A stretch of 64,000 nt of DNA from Paraclostridium ghonii (GTDB lineage Bacteria > Bacillota > Clostridia > Peptostreptococcales > Peptostreptococcaceae): assembly GCF_030815085.1 (NCBI RefSeq), contig NZ_JAUSWG010000003.1; one strand, 5' to 3'. Numbering within the stretch: the first letter of the stretch is position 1; the number at the start of each line of letters is the position of its first letter. The translations under genes were made by a program, and so were the position numbers. The notes beneath the pieces were generated by a model. The model did no database searches. It saw nothing but the letters and a program-made list of their open reading frames with translations, and was not told the origin of the DNA. Positions 51,327 through 61,071 of this stretch are shown piece after piece.

Positions 51327-51800
51327 TTATTCTTCATTTCCAGTAGATATATTAGTATATATAAAGTTATATAAATTAGCGTGTCTTAACTCATCACTTA
51401 GTATATTAAAAACTTTATCTCTATAATAAGGACTTGGTAACCCTTCTATTATTTCTCTGTATTTTTTTACAGCATTTAGTTCTCCTTCCATAGCTTCTTC
51501 TATTCCTAATCGAAAGCTTTTAGGAGGAATAAAAGCTTCTTCTTCTGGGATAGCTTCTTTTCCTGTAATTTGTGTATACATTTTTTTAAACATATTATTA
51601 TGATTTAGTTCGTCATCTCTTATAGATTCTATAATTTTTTTTATTTTAGTTGATTGTCTTGTAGAAAGTTTTTCTGTTGGAATATTATCTATTAACCATT
51701 TATAAAATTCAGAAGCTGATCTTTCATCCTCTACTGATGATGCTATTAAGTTTATTGAATTTTGTAGTTGCATAGGGTTTGGGTATATCCAATTATACAT
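51327..51800 (-). CDS. Ferritin-like diiron protein
   Basis: A 157-residue four-helix protein. Diiron ligands can be placed in four helices: SSVEDERSASEFYKWL (Glu), RDDELNHNNMF (Glu-x2-His), EAMEGELNAVKKYREI (Glu) and LSDELRHANLY (Glu-x2-His). This is the rubrerythrin/ferritin-like superfamily, without the rubredoxin tail of true rubrerythrin. Family members handle peroxide, oxygen or iron, or are unknown in clostridial spores. CTAAGGAGG precedes the start. Confidence 0.8.
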   Translation of the reverse strand: MYNWIYPNPMQLQNSINLIASSVEDERSASEFYKWLIDNIPTEKLSTRQSTKIKKIIESIRDDELNHNNMFKKMYTQITGKEAIPEEEAFIPPKSFRLGIEEAMEGELNAVKKYREIIEGLPSPYYRDKVFNILSDELRHANLYNFIYTNISTGNEE

Positions 51801-52031
51801 AAAAATCCTCCTTAGATAATGTTATTCCATGTATACTATGTTTTTAATTTTGCAAAAGTTACATTATTTTGTTGATATTTAGTAAAATACTTTGTATATG
51901 TGTTTGAATTTGGGGAAAATGCTTAGTAGGTGTGGGAGCTTAAGTAAATTAAATTTTTTATTTATATATATATGAAAAGTATAGATTAAAACTATTAGCA
52001 TAACAATAAGTATAGAATTAAACTATAATTG

Positions 52032-52060
52032 TTGAAAGTACATAACAAGTTTAGTAAGAT
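52032..52060 (+). promoter_or_regulatory. Promoter of cysK-cysE
   Basis: TTGAAA (52032-52037), 17 bp, TAAGAT (52055-52060), leaving a leader of about 100 nt. Within 51801-52167 I found no T-box or other riboswitch. Confidence 0.6.
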
Positions 52061-52167
52061 TAGAAAAACTAATTTAAAAACTGAAAATTACATGTGCTAA
52101 ATGATATAAACATTTATAGATATTTATACATATAATTTTAGTGATTACAAAATAGGAGGGTTGATAT

Positions 52168-53073
52168 ATGCTATATAATAATGTTTTAGATCTTATAGGA
52201 AAAACTCCAATGATTAAATTAAATAATATGCAATTAGGAAATAATAATATGTTTTTAAAGTTAGAGAAGTACAATATAGGTGGAAGTATAAAAGATAGAG
52301 CTGTTCTTGGGATGATTGAAGACCTTATGGAAAGTGGAGATATAAAAGCAGGAGATACTATAGTAGAGGCAACAAGTGGAAATACAGGGATTGCATTAGC
52401 TATGATAGGAAAGTTAAAAGGGCTTAATATAATTATAGTTATGCCAAGTTCCATGAGTAAAGAGCGTAGAGACTTAATGAAGGCCTATGGAGCAGAAATT
52501 GTTCTCACTGGAGAAGGGGGGATGCAATCTTCTATAGATAAAGCAATTGAATTAATAAATTCAAATGAAAATTATAAATCATTAAAGCAATTTGAAAATA
52601 AAAGTAATCCTAAAAAACATTACAATACAACTGCTATAGAGATATGTGAAGACGTTAAGGACATAGATATACTTGTATGTGGAATTGGTACAGGTGGAAC
52701 AATAAGTGGAGTTGCGAAGTACTTAAAAGAATTAAATAAAGATATAAAAGTTATAGGAGTAGAGCCAGAAAGTTCTCCTTTAATATCTAAAGGATACAGT
52801 GCTCCTCATAAAATACAAGGAATAGGTGCAAATTTTATACCTAAAAATTTAGATATGAATGTTGTAGATGAAATAATAACTGTAAAAGATGAAGATGCTA
52901 TCAATACAATAAAGCTATTGGGAGAAAAAGAAGGGATTTTAGTTGGAATTTCTTCTGGAGCAAATGTATTTGCAAGTATGCAAATATCTAAAAAATTCGA
53001 AGGTAAAAACATTGTAACAATAGCTCCAGATGGAATAGAAAAGTATTTATCTATGGATATAATCGGAGGATAA
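52168..53073 (+). CDS. cysK: Cysteine synthase A (O-acetylserine sulfhydrylase)
   Basis: A 301-residue PLP enzyme. The PLP lysine is Lys42 in GGSIKDRA; the cofactor phosphate loop GTGGTISG and the substrate loop EATSGNTGIALA are present, and the late ISSGANVFA is the family's third loop. It joins sulfide to O-acetylserine to give cysteine. The next gene, 1 bp away, makes the O-acetylserine. AGGAGGG precedes the start. Confidence 0.95.
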   Translation: MLYNNVLDLIGKTPMIKLNNMQLGNNNMFLKLEKYNIGGSIKDRAVLGMIEDLMESGDIKAGDTIVEATSGNTGIALAMIGKLKGLNIIIVMPSSMSKERRDLMKAYGAEIVLTGEGGMQSSIDKAIELINSNENYKSLKQFENKSNPKKHYNTTAIEICEDVKDIDILVCGIGTGGTISGVAKYLKELNKDIKVIGVEPESSPLISKGYSAPHKIQGIGANFIPKNLDMNVVDEIITVKDEDAINTIKLLGEKEGILVGISSGANVFASMQISKKFEGKNIVTIAPDGIEKYLSMDIIGG

Positions 53074-53074
53074 T

Positions 53075-53593
53075 ATGCTAAAAAATATAAATGCTGACAT
53101 AGAATATATTATTGAAAATGATCCAGCAGCAAGATCTAAAATAGAGGTCTTTTTACTTTATCCATCTGTTCATGCGTTAATTGGACATAGAATTTCACAC
53201 TATCTTTATAAACATAAAATGTTTTTTACGGCAAGATTTATATCGCAAATAAACAGATTTATAACGGGTATAGAAATACATCCGGGAGCAACTATAGGAA
53301 GTGGAATTTTAATTGATCATGGTATGGGCGTTGTGATAGGAGAAACTGCAGAGGTAGGAAATAGGGTAACTATATACCATGGTACTACATTAGGGGGAAC
53401 AGGAAAAGAAAGCGGGAAAAGGCATCCAACAGTAGGCAATAATGTGGTAATTGGAGCAGGAGTTAAAGTTTTAGGGCCTATAACTATAGGTGATAATTCT
53501 AAGGTAGGAGCAAATGCAGTAGTATTAAAAGATGTTCCACCCAATAGCACTGTAGTCGGCATACCAGGTAAAATAATAAAAAGGAATAACTAA
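53075..53593 (+). CDS. cysE: Serine O-acetyltransferase
   Basis: A 172-residue left-handed beta-helix acyltransferase. The N-terminal helical HRISHYLYKHKMFFTARFISQINRFITGIEIHPGA leads into hexapeptide repeats: IGSGILIDHGMGVVIGETAEVGNRVTIYHGTTLGGTG, HPTVGNNVVIGAGVKVLGPITIGDN and VPPNSTVVGIPGKII. His in DHGMG is the catalytic base. It is the short (EpsC/CysE) form common in Firmicutes. It is co-transcribed with cysK. Confidence 0.95.
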   Translation: MLKNINADIEYIIENDPAARSKIEVFLLYPSVHALIGHRISHYLYKHKMFFTARFISQINRFITGIEIHPGATIGSGILIDHGMGVVIGETAEVGNRVTIYHGTTLGGTGKESGKRHPTVGNNVVIGAGVKVLGPITIGDNSKVGANAVVLKDVPPNSTVVGIPGKIIKRNN

Positions 53594-53594
53594 G

Positions 53595-53647
53595 TGTACT
53601 ACACCCCAATTGTTGGACTAAAAATCTAATGGTTGGGGTGCAGTACA
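53595..53647 (+). terminator. Terminator hairpin, copy B of a repeated element
   Basis: Arms TGTACTACACCCCAA and TTGGGGTGCAGTACA (53595-53609 and 53633-53647, one wobble). It shares CACCCCAATTGTTGGA and GGGGTG with the hairpin at 36711. Confidence 0.8.
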
Positions 53648-53805
53648 TTAGGTATTCCTTTTTTCATGAAAAAATAAACTTAGACTAAAAATTAAGAATA
53701 AAATTTCAAATTTATTACAATATTGAAATCTTAGATTAATTAGGGGTAAGATATAATAATATATATTATAATTACTTAAAGAGAATTTTAAAGATAGGTG
53801 ATGAA

Positions 53806-54594
53806 ATGGAAGATTATAATTATATAAAGGTAAAAGAGTTAGAAAAATGGAAAGAACAAATGAAAAAGAGACCATCTATAATAAACAAAGTCTCTAAAGA
53901 AGCTCAAAATAAGTTGAATTCTGTGCTACCAGAAAATTATCATAACATATTGACCACTGCTATAAAAAATATGACAAAAGTTGTTTTGTTTGGATCTAAA
54001 TACACTACAAAAGATCCAATAGAAAAAATTTCATTAGAAGAACGAGATTCTTTAGCTTATGAAAAAATTAGAGCATATAAGAAAACAGCTATGCTAGAAG
54101 GGGCAGGAACAGGAGCAGGAGGAATAATAGTAGGGCTTGCAGATTTTCCTTTACTTCTTAGTATAAAAATAAAACTTCTTTATGAGCTTGCAAGCATATA
54201 TGGATTTGACACTAAAGATTATAGGGAAAGGATTTATATATTAAATATATTTCAATTGGCATTTTCAAGTCAAAACCATGTAAATATTATATTTAAAGAT
54301 ATGGAGCATTTTAACGATTTAAAAGATAATTTATCAGATGATATAGATAATTTTGACTGGAGAAAATTTCAACAAGAATACAGAGATTACATAGATTTAG
54401 CTAAATTACTTCAATTGATTCCAGGAATAGGAGCTTTTATTGGAGCATATGTCAACAATAAATTAGTAGATAAGTTAGGGGAGTATGCAATATATTCTTA
54501 TCATATGAGATTACTAGATACTAGTGGATATATAAAGGAAAAAGAAAGCTTTTTATCTAAAAGTTATAAAAAGATTATATCAAGAGTTAAATAG
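53806..54594 (+). CDS. EcsC-family protein
   Basis: A 262-residue protein of the EcsC family (named after a Bacillus gene next to an ABC transporter, function unclear). The core is GAGTGAGGIIVGLADFPLLLSIKIKLLYELASIYGFD (about 103-138), amphipathic hydrophobic segments, and a C-terminal LLQLIPGIGAFIGAYVNNKLVDKLGEYAIYSYHMR. No transporter is adjacent here. AGATAGGTGA precedes the start. Confidence 0.85.
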   Translation: MEDYNYIKVKELEKWKEQMKKRPSIINKVSKEAQNKLNSVLPENYHNILTTAIKNMTKVVLFGSKYTTKDPIEKISLEERDSLAYEKIRAYKKTAMLEGAGTGAGGIIVGLADFPLLLSIKIKLLYELASIYGFDTKDYRERIYILNIFQLAFSSQNHVNIIFKDMEHFNDLKDNLSDDIDNFDWRKFQQEYRDYIDLAKLLQLIPGIGAFIGAYVNNKLVDKLGEYAIYSYHMRLLDTSGYIKEKESFLSKSYKKIISRVK

Positions 54595-54602
54595 ATTGGG
54601 AA

Positions 54603-54628
54603 AGGGGTTGTTTTTAAAATATACCCCT
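54603..54628. terminator. Short terminator
   Basis: Stem AGGGGT/ACCCCT (54603-54608 and 54623-54628) between convergent genes, with ATTT and TTTT tails. Confidence 0.6.
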
Positions 54629-54635
54629 ATTTACA

Positions 54636-55373
54636 TTAAAATCTTTTGGTTCTATAAAATCTGTATAAAAAGTCTTTTTCTAGATTCTTACTTAATGTTG
54701 CGCTTTCTTGAAAATTAATAAACTTGATTTCTAAAGAAGACTTACTAATAGGAATGACCTTATGTATTAATTTTAAATTTACTATATAGCTTTTATGAGT
54801 TTTGAAAAAGTTTGGAGGAATCCTATTTTCTAAATCCTCAAAGCTTTCATAAAACTTTATAATATCATGATCCTTAGTATATAAGTTTATAGCTCTAGAG
54901 TTTTTTTCAAACATAACTATGTCATCAAAATTTATCATATGCATTTGCTTTCTAATTTTATATACAAATAAAGTATCATCTATAAAATTTGTTTTAGCTA
55001 GCTTATGAGAGTTTATATGATCAATAGCAATATTTACAGAATCTAATATCTTACCTTGGGTAAATGGTTTAACTATAAAATCAACAGGATGAACTTTAAA
55101 GCTTTCTAAACTATAATCAGCAAATCCAGTAACAAATATTATATGAACGTCTTTATCTATAGAAGCTATTTCTTTAGCACATTCTATACCATTTTTATAA
55201 GGCATATCAATATCTATTATAAGTAAGTCTATTTTCTCACATTTAATAAATTCTATAGCTTCAACTCCATTTTTAACCTTTTTTACATAATCTACATATC
55301 CAGATTTTTTTAATGTATTTTCTATATCATCTCTTACAGCTTTATCATCATCACATATTAAAACTTTTATCAT
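54636..55373 (-). CDS. LytTR-family response regulator
   Basis: A 245-residue regulator. The receiver domain has ICDDD (Asp8, Asp9), the phospho-acceptor region LLIIDIDMP (Asp54) and FIVKPF (Lys near 107). A LytTR DNA-binding domain follows from about residue 140 (VYKIRKQMHMINFDDIVMFEKNSRAINLYTKD; FFKTHKSYIVNLKLIHKVI). The partner kinase gene is 56 bp upstream on the same strand. The likely targets are the direct repeats before the divergent ABC transporter. Confidence 0.92.
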   Translation of the reverse strand: MIKVLICDDDKAVRDDIENTLKKSGYVDYVKKVKNGVEAIEFIKCEKIDLLIIDIDMPYKNGIECAKEIASIDKDVHIIFVTGFADYSLESFKVHPVDFIVKPFTQGKILDSVNIAIDHINSHKLAKTNFIDDTLFVYKIRKQMHMINFDDIVMFEKNSRAINLYTKDHDIIKFYESFEDLENRIPPNFFKTHKSYIVNLKLIHKVIPISKSSLEIKFINFQESATLSKNLEKDFLYRFYRTKRF

Positions 55374-55429
55374 AAATATTTTCTCCCTATAAAATTTGAT
55401 TGCCCCATATCGTATTTATATGGGGGGTA

Positions 55430-56365
55430 TTAACAGTACTTAGGTATTAAAATAGTAAACTCAGTTATAAATTCATCACTACTTGCAAATATATGATAAC
55501 CATGTTTATCTAAAATGTTTTTAACTAAGTAAAGACCGTAACCCCTATTTTCACCGTCTTTAGTAGAAAAACCTTCAGAAAATATCATATCAGTGTTATA
55601 TATCTTAGGTCCATTGTTTTTTATTGATATAACATATTGGAATTCATCTTCATATACAAATAATTTTATATACTTATTTTCTTTATATATTGTAGATAAT
55701 GAATCTATAGCATTATCTATTATATTTATAAGAACAGAACTCATTTCATTTGGCTCTATAACTAAATTATCTATAAAATCTTGAATATAAACATCAAAGG
55801 ATATATTTTTTATAAGACATTCTTCGTATTTTAAAGATGCAATTGCATCCAAATAAGAAACTTTTCCATATCTTGAAGTTTTACTTCTAAAATTATTAGA
55901 TATATTAGTTATATAATTTTTAGCATCATCACTAAGATTATTATTAAGCAAAGAATATACAACTTGTAAGTGTTTTAAATAGTCATGCTTTTGACTTCTA
56001 AGTTTACTTATTATATTATTCTTATGTTCAATTTTACTATCTTGATTTTTAATTTCAGTTTTATTGCAATCATCATCATCTATTAATTTAATAACTTTAT
56101 ATCCTATATAAAAACAAATAAATCCAAGTAAGAAAGATAAAAATATTTTAAATAATCCACTAAATAATAAATTATAATCAAGCACAATTATAATAAAAGC
56201 TAAAAAACTTCGTATAAGTAATGATAGTACAATAGATATAAATATTGTTATTAGACCTTTTTTTGACAGCGATAGTTTTTTATAAAACATAAACTTATCA
56301 AGATAAAAATTAAGTCCTATAAATATAATCAGAATATATATAGGAAATACAATAATATTGTTCAT
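55430..56365 (-). CDS. GHKL sensor histidine kinase (AgrC-like)
   Basis: A 311-residue kinase. Three to four membrane segments fill residues 1-95. A short linker leads to SQKHDYLKHLQ with phospho-acceptor His127, then a GHKL ATPase domain with the N box VLINIIDNAIDSL and RGYGLYLVKNI. This architecture, shared with AgrC and other peptide-sensing kinases, pairs with LytTR regulators. The ligand is unknown. GGGGTGAATT precedes the start. Confidence 0.92.
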   Translation of the reverse strand: MNNIIVFPIYILIIFIGLNFYLDKFMFYKKLSLSKKGLITIFISIVLSLLIRSFLAFIIIVLDYNLLFSGLFKIFLSFLLGFICFYIGYKVIKLIDDDDCNKTEIKNQDSKIEHKNNIISKLRSQKHDYLKHLQVVYSLLNNNLSDDAKNYITNISNNFRSKTSRYGKVSYLDAIASLKYEECLIKNISFDVYIQDFIDNLVIEPNEMSSVLINIIDNAIDSLSTIYKENKYIKLFVYEDEFQYVISIKNNGPKIYNTDMIFSEGFSTKDGENRGYGLYLVKNILDKHGYHIFASSDEFITEFTILIPKYC

Positions 56366-56420
56366 AATTCACCCCTAACCGATTTTATATACCGATTATA
56401 ACATTTATAAAAAAATATGT

Positions 56421-56541
56421 AAAAAGTGGAAATTTACAAATAAGCTATAAAAATATGAAATTTAAGTTGTGAATTTATGTAAATAAGCTTTAAAAACTTG
56501 AAAAAGTGCAAATTGATACATTTTTAAAATGAATATATAAT
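56421..56541 (+). promoter_or_regulatory. ABC transporter promoter with direct repeats
   Basis: TTGATA (56513-56518), 17 bp, TATAAT (56536-56541). Upstream are imperfect direct repeats: AAAAAGTGGAAATTTAC plus AAATAAGCT (56421-56446), GTTGTGAATTTATGT plus AAATAAGCT (56466-56489) and AAAAAGTGCAAATTGATA (56501-56518). Such repeats upstream of the -35 are the arrangement for LytTR activators. Confidence 0.6.
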
Positions 56542-56571
56542 TAAGTTATTCAAAAGGAAGGAAGTGGAAAT

Positions 56572-59151
56572 ATGAAAAATGACTTAAGTATTGTATTGAA
56601 ATATATAAAAAGTTATAAAACAAGGTCATTAGCAATAATACTAAGTATAGTACTTGGAACAGCTCTTATAGTAGGAGTAGGGACATTATCTAGAAGTGCT
56701 CAACAAGCAGATGTAGATAGAATGAAAAGAGAGGGCGGAACTCATCACGTTGAATTTAAAGACATAAATAAAGAGCAATTAGAGATTGTAAAGAAAGGAA
56801 ATGACATTAAAAAAATTGGTATAACATCTAATTATTCAGCAACTGATTTAGGTGAAAAATTACCTATAAATATAGTGCGTGCAAGTGAAAATTACTTAAA
56901 TAAAGACTCTAAACTTTTAAAAGGAAGATTTCCAAAAGGAGATAATGAAGTTGTAGTAGAACAATGGGTTTTAAATTGTTTAGGATTAGAACCTAATATA
57001 AATCAAGAAATGACTTTTAAATTATATAAAAAAGATAAGCCAGAAACATTTAAGGTAGTAGGAATACTTAGTGATAGATATAGTGCAAAAAACGTTGGAA
57101 TGTGCGAGATGTTTATGAGTTTAGATGAATTAAAACTTAATAAATTTAATACATATGTAGAATTTAATGAAAATAGTGATATATTAAAAAATATAAATGA
57201 TATATCTAAAAAAGCTAAATTTAATAAAAAAGATAATATTAGAGAAAATAAAAGTCTTGTATCTTCTATTAGGGCAAATGGTCGATTAGACCAAGAAAGT
57301 AAAAATACAGCAATAGGGGTAAGTCTATTTGCAGGATTTGTAATGTATAGTATATATAGTATATCAATATATCAAAGGATAAGAGAATACGGAGTATTAA
57401 AAGCTTTAGGATCTACTAATTTTAAAGTATTTAGGTTGATGATATATGAGTTATTAATGCTTAGTTTTATAAGTTTGCCTATAGGAATATTAATTGGTAT
57501 GAGTGGAGCGCAAATGTTTAATAAACTATCAGGAAATATAAATTTTGATATTGAAGGAGTAGTTACTCCGTTTGTAATACCTGCTAATATTATACTTTTA
57601 GCAATAGGTTGTACACTTTTAGTAAGTCTTATTATAAGTATATTAACGTATATAAAGATAGCAAGAATATCTACAATAGATGCAATAAGAAAAAATTTAA
57701 ATGGGAATAAGAAAGTAAAGAAAAATAATTTTATAGCAAACAAATTAAGTAAATATATACCTGTAACTAAAAGTGTATCTATGAGAAATATATTTAGAGA
57801 TAAAGGTGGATTAATAATTATTATTTTATCTATGAGTATAGGTGGATTAATGATTGTTAGAGATAATTATACAGCTAAAGAATATAAAGAAAGAATGAAA
57901 GGGTTTGAATTAAGTTATTATAATAATGGAGATTTTATTTTAAATGCAAATAGTTTTTCTAATGAAAATAGTGCTATAAAAAAAGAACAAATAAATGAAA
58001 TAAAAGCAATAGATGGAATACAAGAAGTTAAAATAGCAAGTATTTTACAAACAAGAATGGATATACCAAAAGATAAATTTAATGATTTAAGTTACTATAA
58101 GGATCAAGATGAAAATAGTAAAAAAGTACGAAATGGACATGAACTTTTAGAAAATAAAGAAAAAAATACATATACAATTAAGCAACAAATAAAAGGCTAT
58201 AATGATGAAATGATAAAGTCATTAAATGATTATGTGGTAAGTGGGAAAATAGATATAAATAAAATGAAAAATAACAACGAAGTTGTATTATATATTCCTC
58301 ATACACAACGAAAATATGGACAAAGTGATGTTGTTGTAGGTGGAGGTAAACCTGTTGTAGATATAAAGGTTGGAGATACTGTAAAGGTAAAATATCCAAA
58401 AACTAAAATGAAAAGTATAGAGGATAAAGATAAATACTGGAATATGGAAGATGGAGATAACTATGATTATAACTACTATGAATTTAAAGTTGGAGCAATA
58501 GTAGATTATCCGTTTGCAGATGACTTTCTTTATGCATGGGAAAGTGGAGTCGATATTATAACAAGTGATGAATATATGGAAAAGACTACAGGTATAAATA
58601 CATACAACTTAGTTTATGCAAATATTAAAGATGGAGCAAATTACGAAGAAATTAACAAAAAACTAGGAAAGATAGGTAGTAAAACTGCTGGGACAACAAC
58701 AAAATGTATGATAAAAGAGAAAGAGACTCATGAACAATCATTAAAACAACAAAATATGTACACGTATGGCATTATAGCAGTTATATTTACCATAAGTATG
58801 TTTAATATAATAAATAATGTCAGCTATAATATAACATCAAGAACTAGTGAATTTGGAATGTTAAGAGCAGTAGGAATATCAAATGAAGATTTAAAAAAAA
58901 TGATAGTATATGAAGGGCTCTTATATGGGGTACTTTCTAGTGTAGCTGTAATAGTAATTGGAATACTAATGCAAATTAGGATATATAATACTTGGGGATT
59001 TGAAGATGTAGGATTAGAATTTGAAATTGCTTACATGGATTATATATTAATAAGTGTTGCAAATGTATTAATAGGATTGTTTGCAACATATATACCTTCA
59101 AGAAAAATAAAAGAAAGCAATATAGTAGAATCTATAAATATAGTGGAATAG
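56572..59151 (+). CDS. ABC transporter permease with two FtsX domains
   Basis: An 859-residue permease. One N-terminal helix (about 17-36), a first extracellular part (about 40-250), an FtsX domain (helices near 250-370), a second long extracellular part (about 420-730) and a C-terminal FtsX domain (helices near 740-850). This MacB/BceB-related layout drives work outside the membrane through mechanotransmission, for example removal of antimicrobial peptides or export of lipoproteins. It is divergent from the LytTR two-component system and overlaps no gene; the ATPase follows 10 bp after its stop. AAGGAAGGAAG precedes the start. Confidence 0.88.
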   Translation: MKNDLSIVLKYIKSYKTRSLAIILSIVLGTALIVGVGTLSRSAQQADVDRMKREGGTHHVEFKDINKEQLEIVKKGNDIKKIGITSNYSATDLGEKLPINIVRASENYLNKDSKLLKGRFPKGDNEVVVEQWVLNCLGLEPNINQEMTFKLYKKDKPETFKVVGILSDRYSAKNVGMCEMFMSLDELKLNKFNTYVEFNENSDILKNINDISKKAKFNKKDNIRENKSLVSSIRANGRLDQESKNTAIGVSLFAGFVMYSIYSISIYQRIREYGVLKALGSTNFKVFRLMIYELLMLSFISLPIGILIGMSGAQMFNKLSGNINFDIEGVVTPFVIPANIILLAIGCTLLVSLIISILTYIKIARISTIDAIRKNLNGNKKVKKNNFIANKLSKYIPVTKSVSMRNIFRDKGGLIIIILSMSIGGLMIVRDNYTAKEYKERMKGFELSYYNNGDFILNANSFSNENSAIKKEQINEIKAIDGIQEVKIASILQTRMDIPKDKFNDLSYYKDQDENSKKVRNGHELLENKEKNTYTIKQQIKGYNDEMIKSLNDYVVSGKIDINKMKNNNEVVLYIPHTQRKYGQSDVVVGGGKPVVDIKVGDTVKVKYPKTKMKSIEDKDKYWNMEDGDNYDYNYYEFKVGAIVDYPFADDFLYAWESGVDIITSDEYMEKTTGINTYNLVYANIKDGANYEEINKKLGKIGSKTAGTTTKCMIKEKETHEQSLKQQNMYTYGIIAVIFTISMFNIINNVSYNITSRTSEFGMLRAVGISNEDLKKMIVYEGLLYGVLSSVAVIVIGILMQIRIYNTWGFEDVGLEFEIAYMDYILISVANVLIGLFATYIPSRKIKESNIVESINIVE

Positions 59152-59161
59152 GGTGAATATT

Positions 59162-59845
59162 ATGGTAATATTTGAAACAATAAATTTAGGTAAAATATAT
59201 GGGAAAAAAGAAACAGCAGTACAGGCATTAAATGATGCGAATTTAAAAATAAATAAAGGGGAGTTTGTGGCAGTAGTAGGGCCTAGTGGAAGTGGTAAAA
59301 GTACATTTCTACATTTAGTTGGGGGATTAGAGAGACCAAGTAGTGGAACTATAAAAGTGGATGGAAAAGATATATGTTGTTTAAGTGATAAAGAGCTTGC
59401 AAAATATAGAAGACAAAAAGTTGGGTTTGTATTTCAACAATATAATTTAATACCTGTACTTAATGTAGCTGAAAATATAGAATTACCAGTAAAACTAGAT
59501 AATAGAAAGGTTGATAAAGATTATATTAATGAATTGATGGATTTATTAGGAATTAGTGATAGAAAAAATCACCTTCCAAGCCAATTATCAGGAGGTCAAC
59601 AACAAAGAGTAGCAATAGCTCGTGCATTATCAGCAAAACCTAGTATAATACTTGCAGATGAGCCAACAGGAAACTTAGACACTAAAACTACTGAAGAGGT
59701 TATAAATCTTCTTAAAACATCTATAAAGAAATATAATCAAACTCTTATAATGATAACTCATAATGAAAATATAGCTAAAAAAGCAGACAGAGTAATTTCT
59801 ATAGTAGATGGAAAGTTAAACGAAAAAAATCCTGTAAATATTTAA
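59162..59845 (+). CDS. ABC transporter ATP-binding protein, MacB-like
   Basis: A 227-residue ATPase: Walker A GPSGSGKST (40-48), Q-loop VFQQYNLIP, signature LSGGQQQRVAIARAL (about 142-156) and Walker B ILADEPTGNLD. It pairs with the two-FtsX permease in front. Gene order permease-ATPase is the reverse of most BceAB operons. The ATG at 59162 is chosen over a GTG at 59153, because AGGGTGA lies just before it. Confidence 0.92.
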   Translation: MVIFETINLGKIYGKKETAVQALNDANLKINKGEFVAVVGPSGSGKSTFLHLVGGLERPSSGTIKVDGKDICCLSDKELAKYRRQKVGFVFQQYNLIPVLNVAENIELPVKLDNRKVDKDYINELMDLLGISDRKNHLPSQLSGGQQQRVAIARALSAKPSIILADEPTGNLDTKTTEEVINLLKTSIKKYNQTLIMITHNENIAKKADRVISIVDGKLNEKNPVNI

Positions 59846-59886
59846 AATAAAAGATTTATAAAAATATAATAAATTTTAAATTAAAT

Positions 59887-59917
59887 GCCTTGGAATAGTA
59901 AAAAACTATTTCAGGGC
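59887..59917 (+). terminator. Terminator of the ABC operon
   Basis: Stem GCCTTGGAATAGT with ACTATTTCAGGGC (wobbles). The remaining 59918-60150 contains no visible gene or motif. Confidence 0.6.
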
Positions 59918-60150
59918 TATATTTATGCAAAATAAAAGATAAATACGACTGATTTAATGAAGAAATGGAATATATTATTTATTGATTTTTGATTAATGGA
60001 TGGAGTTTTTGACGAAATAAAGTGGTTCGTAGATATAGTCGCTCAAACGAAGTGGATTTTTTTGGTGAAAACTTATAGAAATAACATATAAAGGATTTTC
60101 ACAGCATAAATCTAATTGTATATATACATTAAAAATTTATATTTCACAAT

Positions 60151-60735
60151 ATGTATATTTTGAAGAAATTCAAAAGGGAGTTGAAAAACGAAGTGTTAGA
60201 ATCTATAAGAGATAAAGATATCATTACAGATAGACTAATACTAAGGAAATTCAATGTAGATGATGCTAGAGATATGTTTAAAAATTGGGCATCTGATAGT
60301 GAAGTCACTAAGTTTTTACAATGGGAACCACACATAAATGAAGAATTTACAAAATCAGTTATTGAAACTTGGATTAGAGAATATGAAACTGAAATTTCGT
60401 ATCACTGGGCGATTGAATTTAAAGAAACAAAAGAGGTGATTGGGGAAATATATATATTTAACATAAAGCATAAAAGAGGTTGTTGTGAAATTGGAACATG
60501 TATAAGTAGACGGTTTTGGAATAACGGCATTTCTACAGAAGCAATAGCTTCAATTATAAATTGTATATTTAAAGAAACACATTTAAGCCGAATTATTGCT
60601 ATGCATGATGTTAAAAACATTGCATCTAAAAAGGTAATATTAAAAAGTAAAATGAAATATGAAGGAGAGTTTGAATGTAAAACAAAATTAGCTGTTTATT
60701 CTATATCAAAGAAAAAGAGTAAAAATTATTTATAA
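60151..60735 (+). CDS. GNAT-family N-acetyltransferase (RimJ/RimL type)
   Basis: An acetyltransferase with DIITDRLILRKFNVDDARDMFKNWASDSEVTKFL at the start of the fold, IEFKETKEVIGEIYIFNI, ISRRFWNNGISTEAIASII (acetyl-CoA loop region) and NIASKKVILKSKMKYEG at the end. It resembles ribosomal-protein or antibiotic acetyltransferases, but the substrate is unknown. No start has a convincing ribosome site: the ATG at 60151 has none, and a GTG at 60193 lies 12 bp after AAGGGAG. In GNAT proteins the usual acetyl-CoA loop is Q/RxxGxG/A; here it reads RRFWNNG. Confidence 0.78.
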   Translation: MYILKKFKRELKNEVLESIRDKDIITDRLILRKFNVDDARDMFKNWASDSEVTKFLQWEPHINEEFTKSVIETWIREYETEISYHWAIEFKETKEVIGEIYIFNIKHKRGCCEIGTCISRRFWNNGISTEAIASIINCIFKETHLSRIIAMHDVKNIASKKVILKSKMKYEGEFECKTKLAVYSISKKKSKNYL

Positions 60736-60823
60736 AAACAATTAGGAATTATATTATTTATTTTATTATAAAAATTGATATTAGGATGAAATATACCAAA
60801 TAATATTGAAATTGATACAGATT

Positions 60824-60878
60824 ATTGAATTATATATTAAAGAAATATTGTATATACGACTTTAATATATAATTCAAT
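60824..60878. terminator. Bidirectional AT-rich hairpin
   Basis: Perfect 19-bp arms (60824-60842 and 60860-60878) with a 17-nt loop between convergent genes. Confidence 0.7.
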
Positions 60879-60888
60879 AAAATTTAAA

Positions 60889-61071
60889 TTAATCAGTATA
60901 GCCAGTGAGTTCTTTATGATTTCTTAGAGCTCCAACAGAAGAAATAACTGTTAAAACTAAATAAAACAATCCAAAATTATTATTACAAAAAATGCTCCAT
61001 ATAGTAGCAATAAGCAGTACTACTCCTAAACAAAACCATATATTTCTTCTTAACTTTAAATCTTTATTCAT
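60889..61071 (-). CDS. Small two-helix membrane protein
   Basis: A 60-residue protein with basic start MNKDLKLRRN and two hydrophobic helices (about 11-28 and 32-47), ending in a polar tail. A strong ribosome site (AGGTGGTG) supports it as a real gene. No family recognised. Confidence 0.6.
   Translation of the reverse strand: MNKDLKLRRNIWFCLGVVLLIATIWSIFCNNNFGLFYLVLTVISSVGALRNHKELTGYTD

Noticed and set aside
51801..52167. T-box or S-box leader before cysK
   Set aside because: No specifier hairpin, T-box sequence or intrinsic terminator is present; only a plain promoter and short leader.
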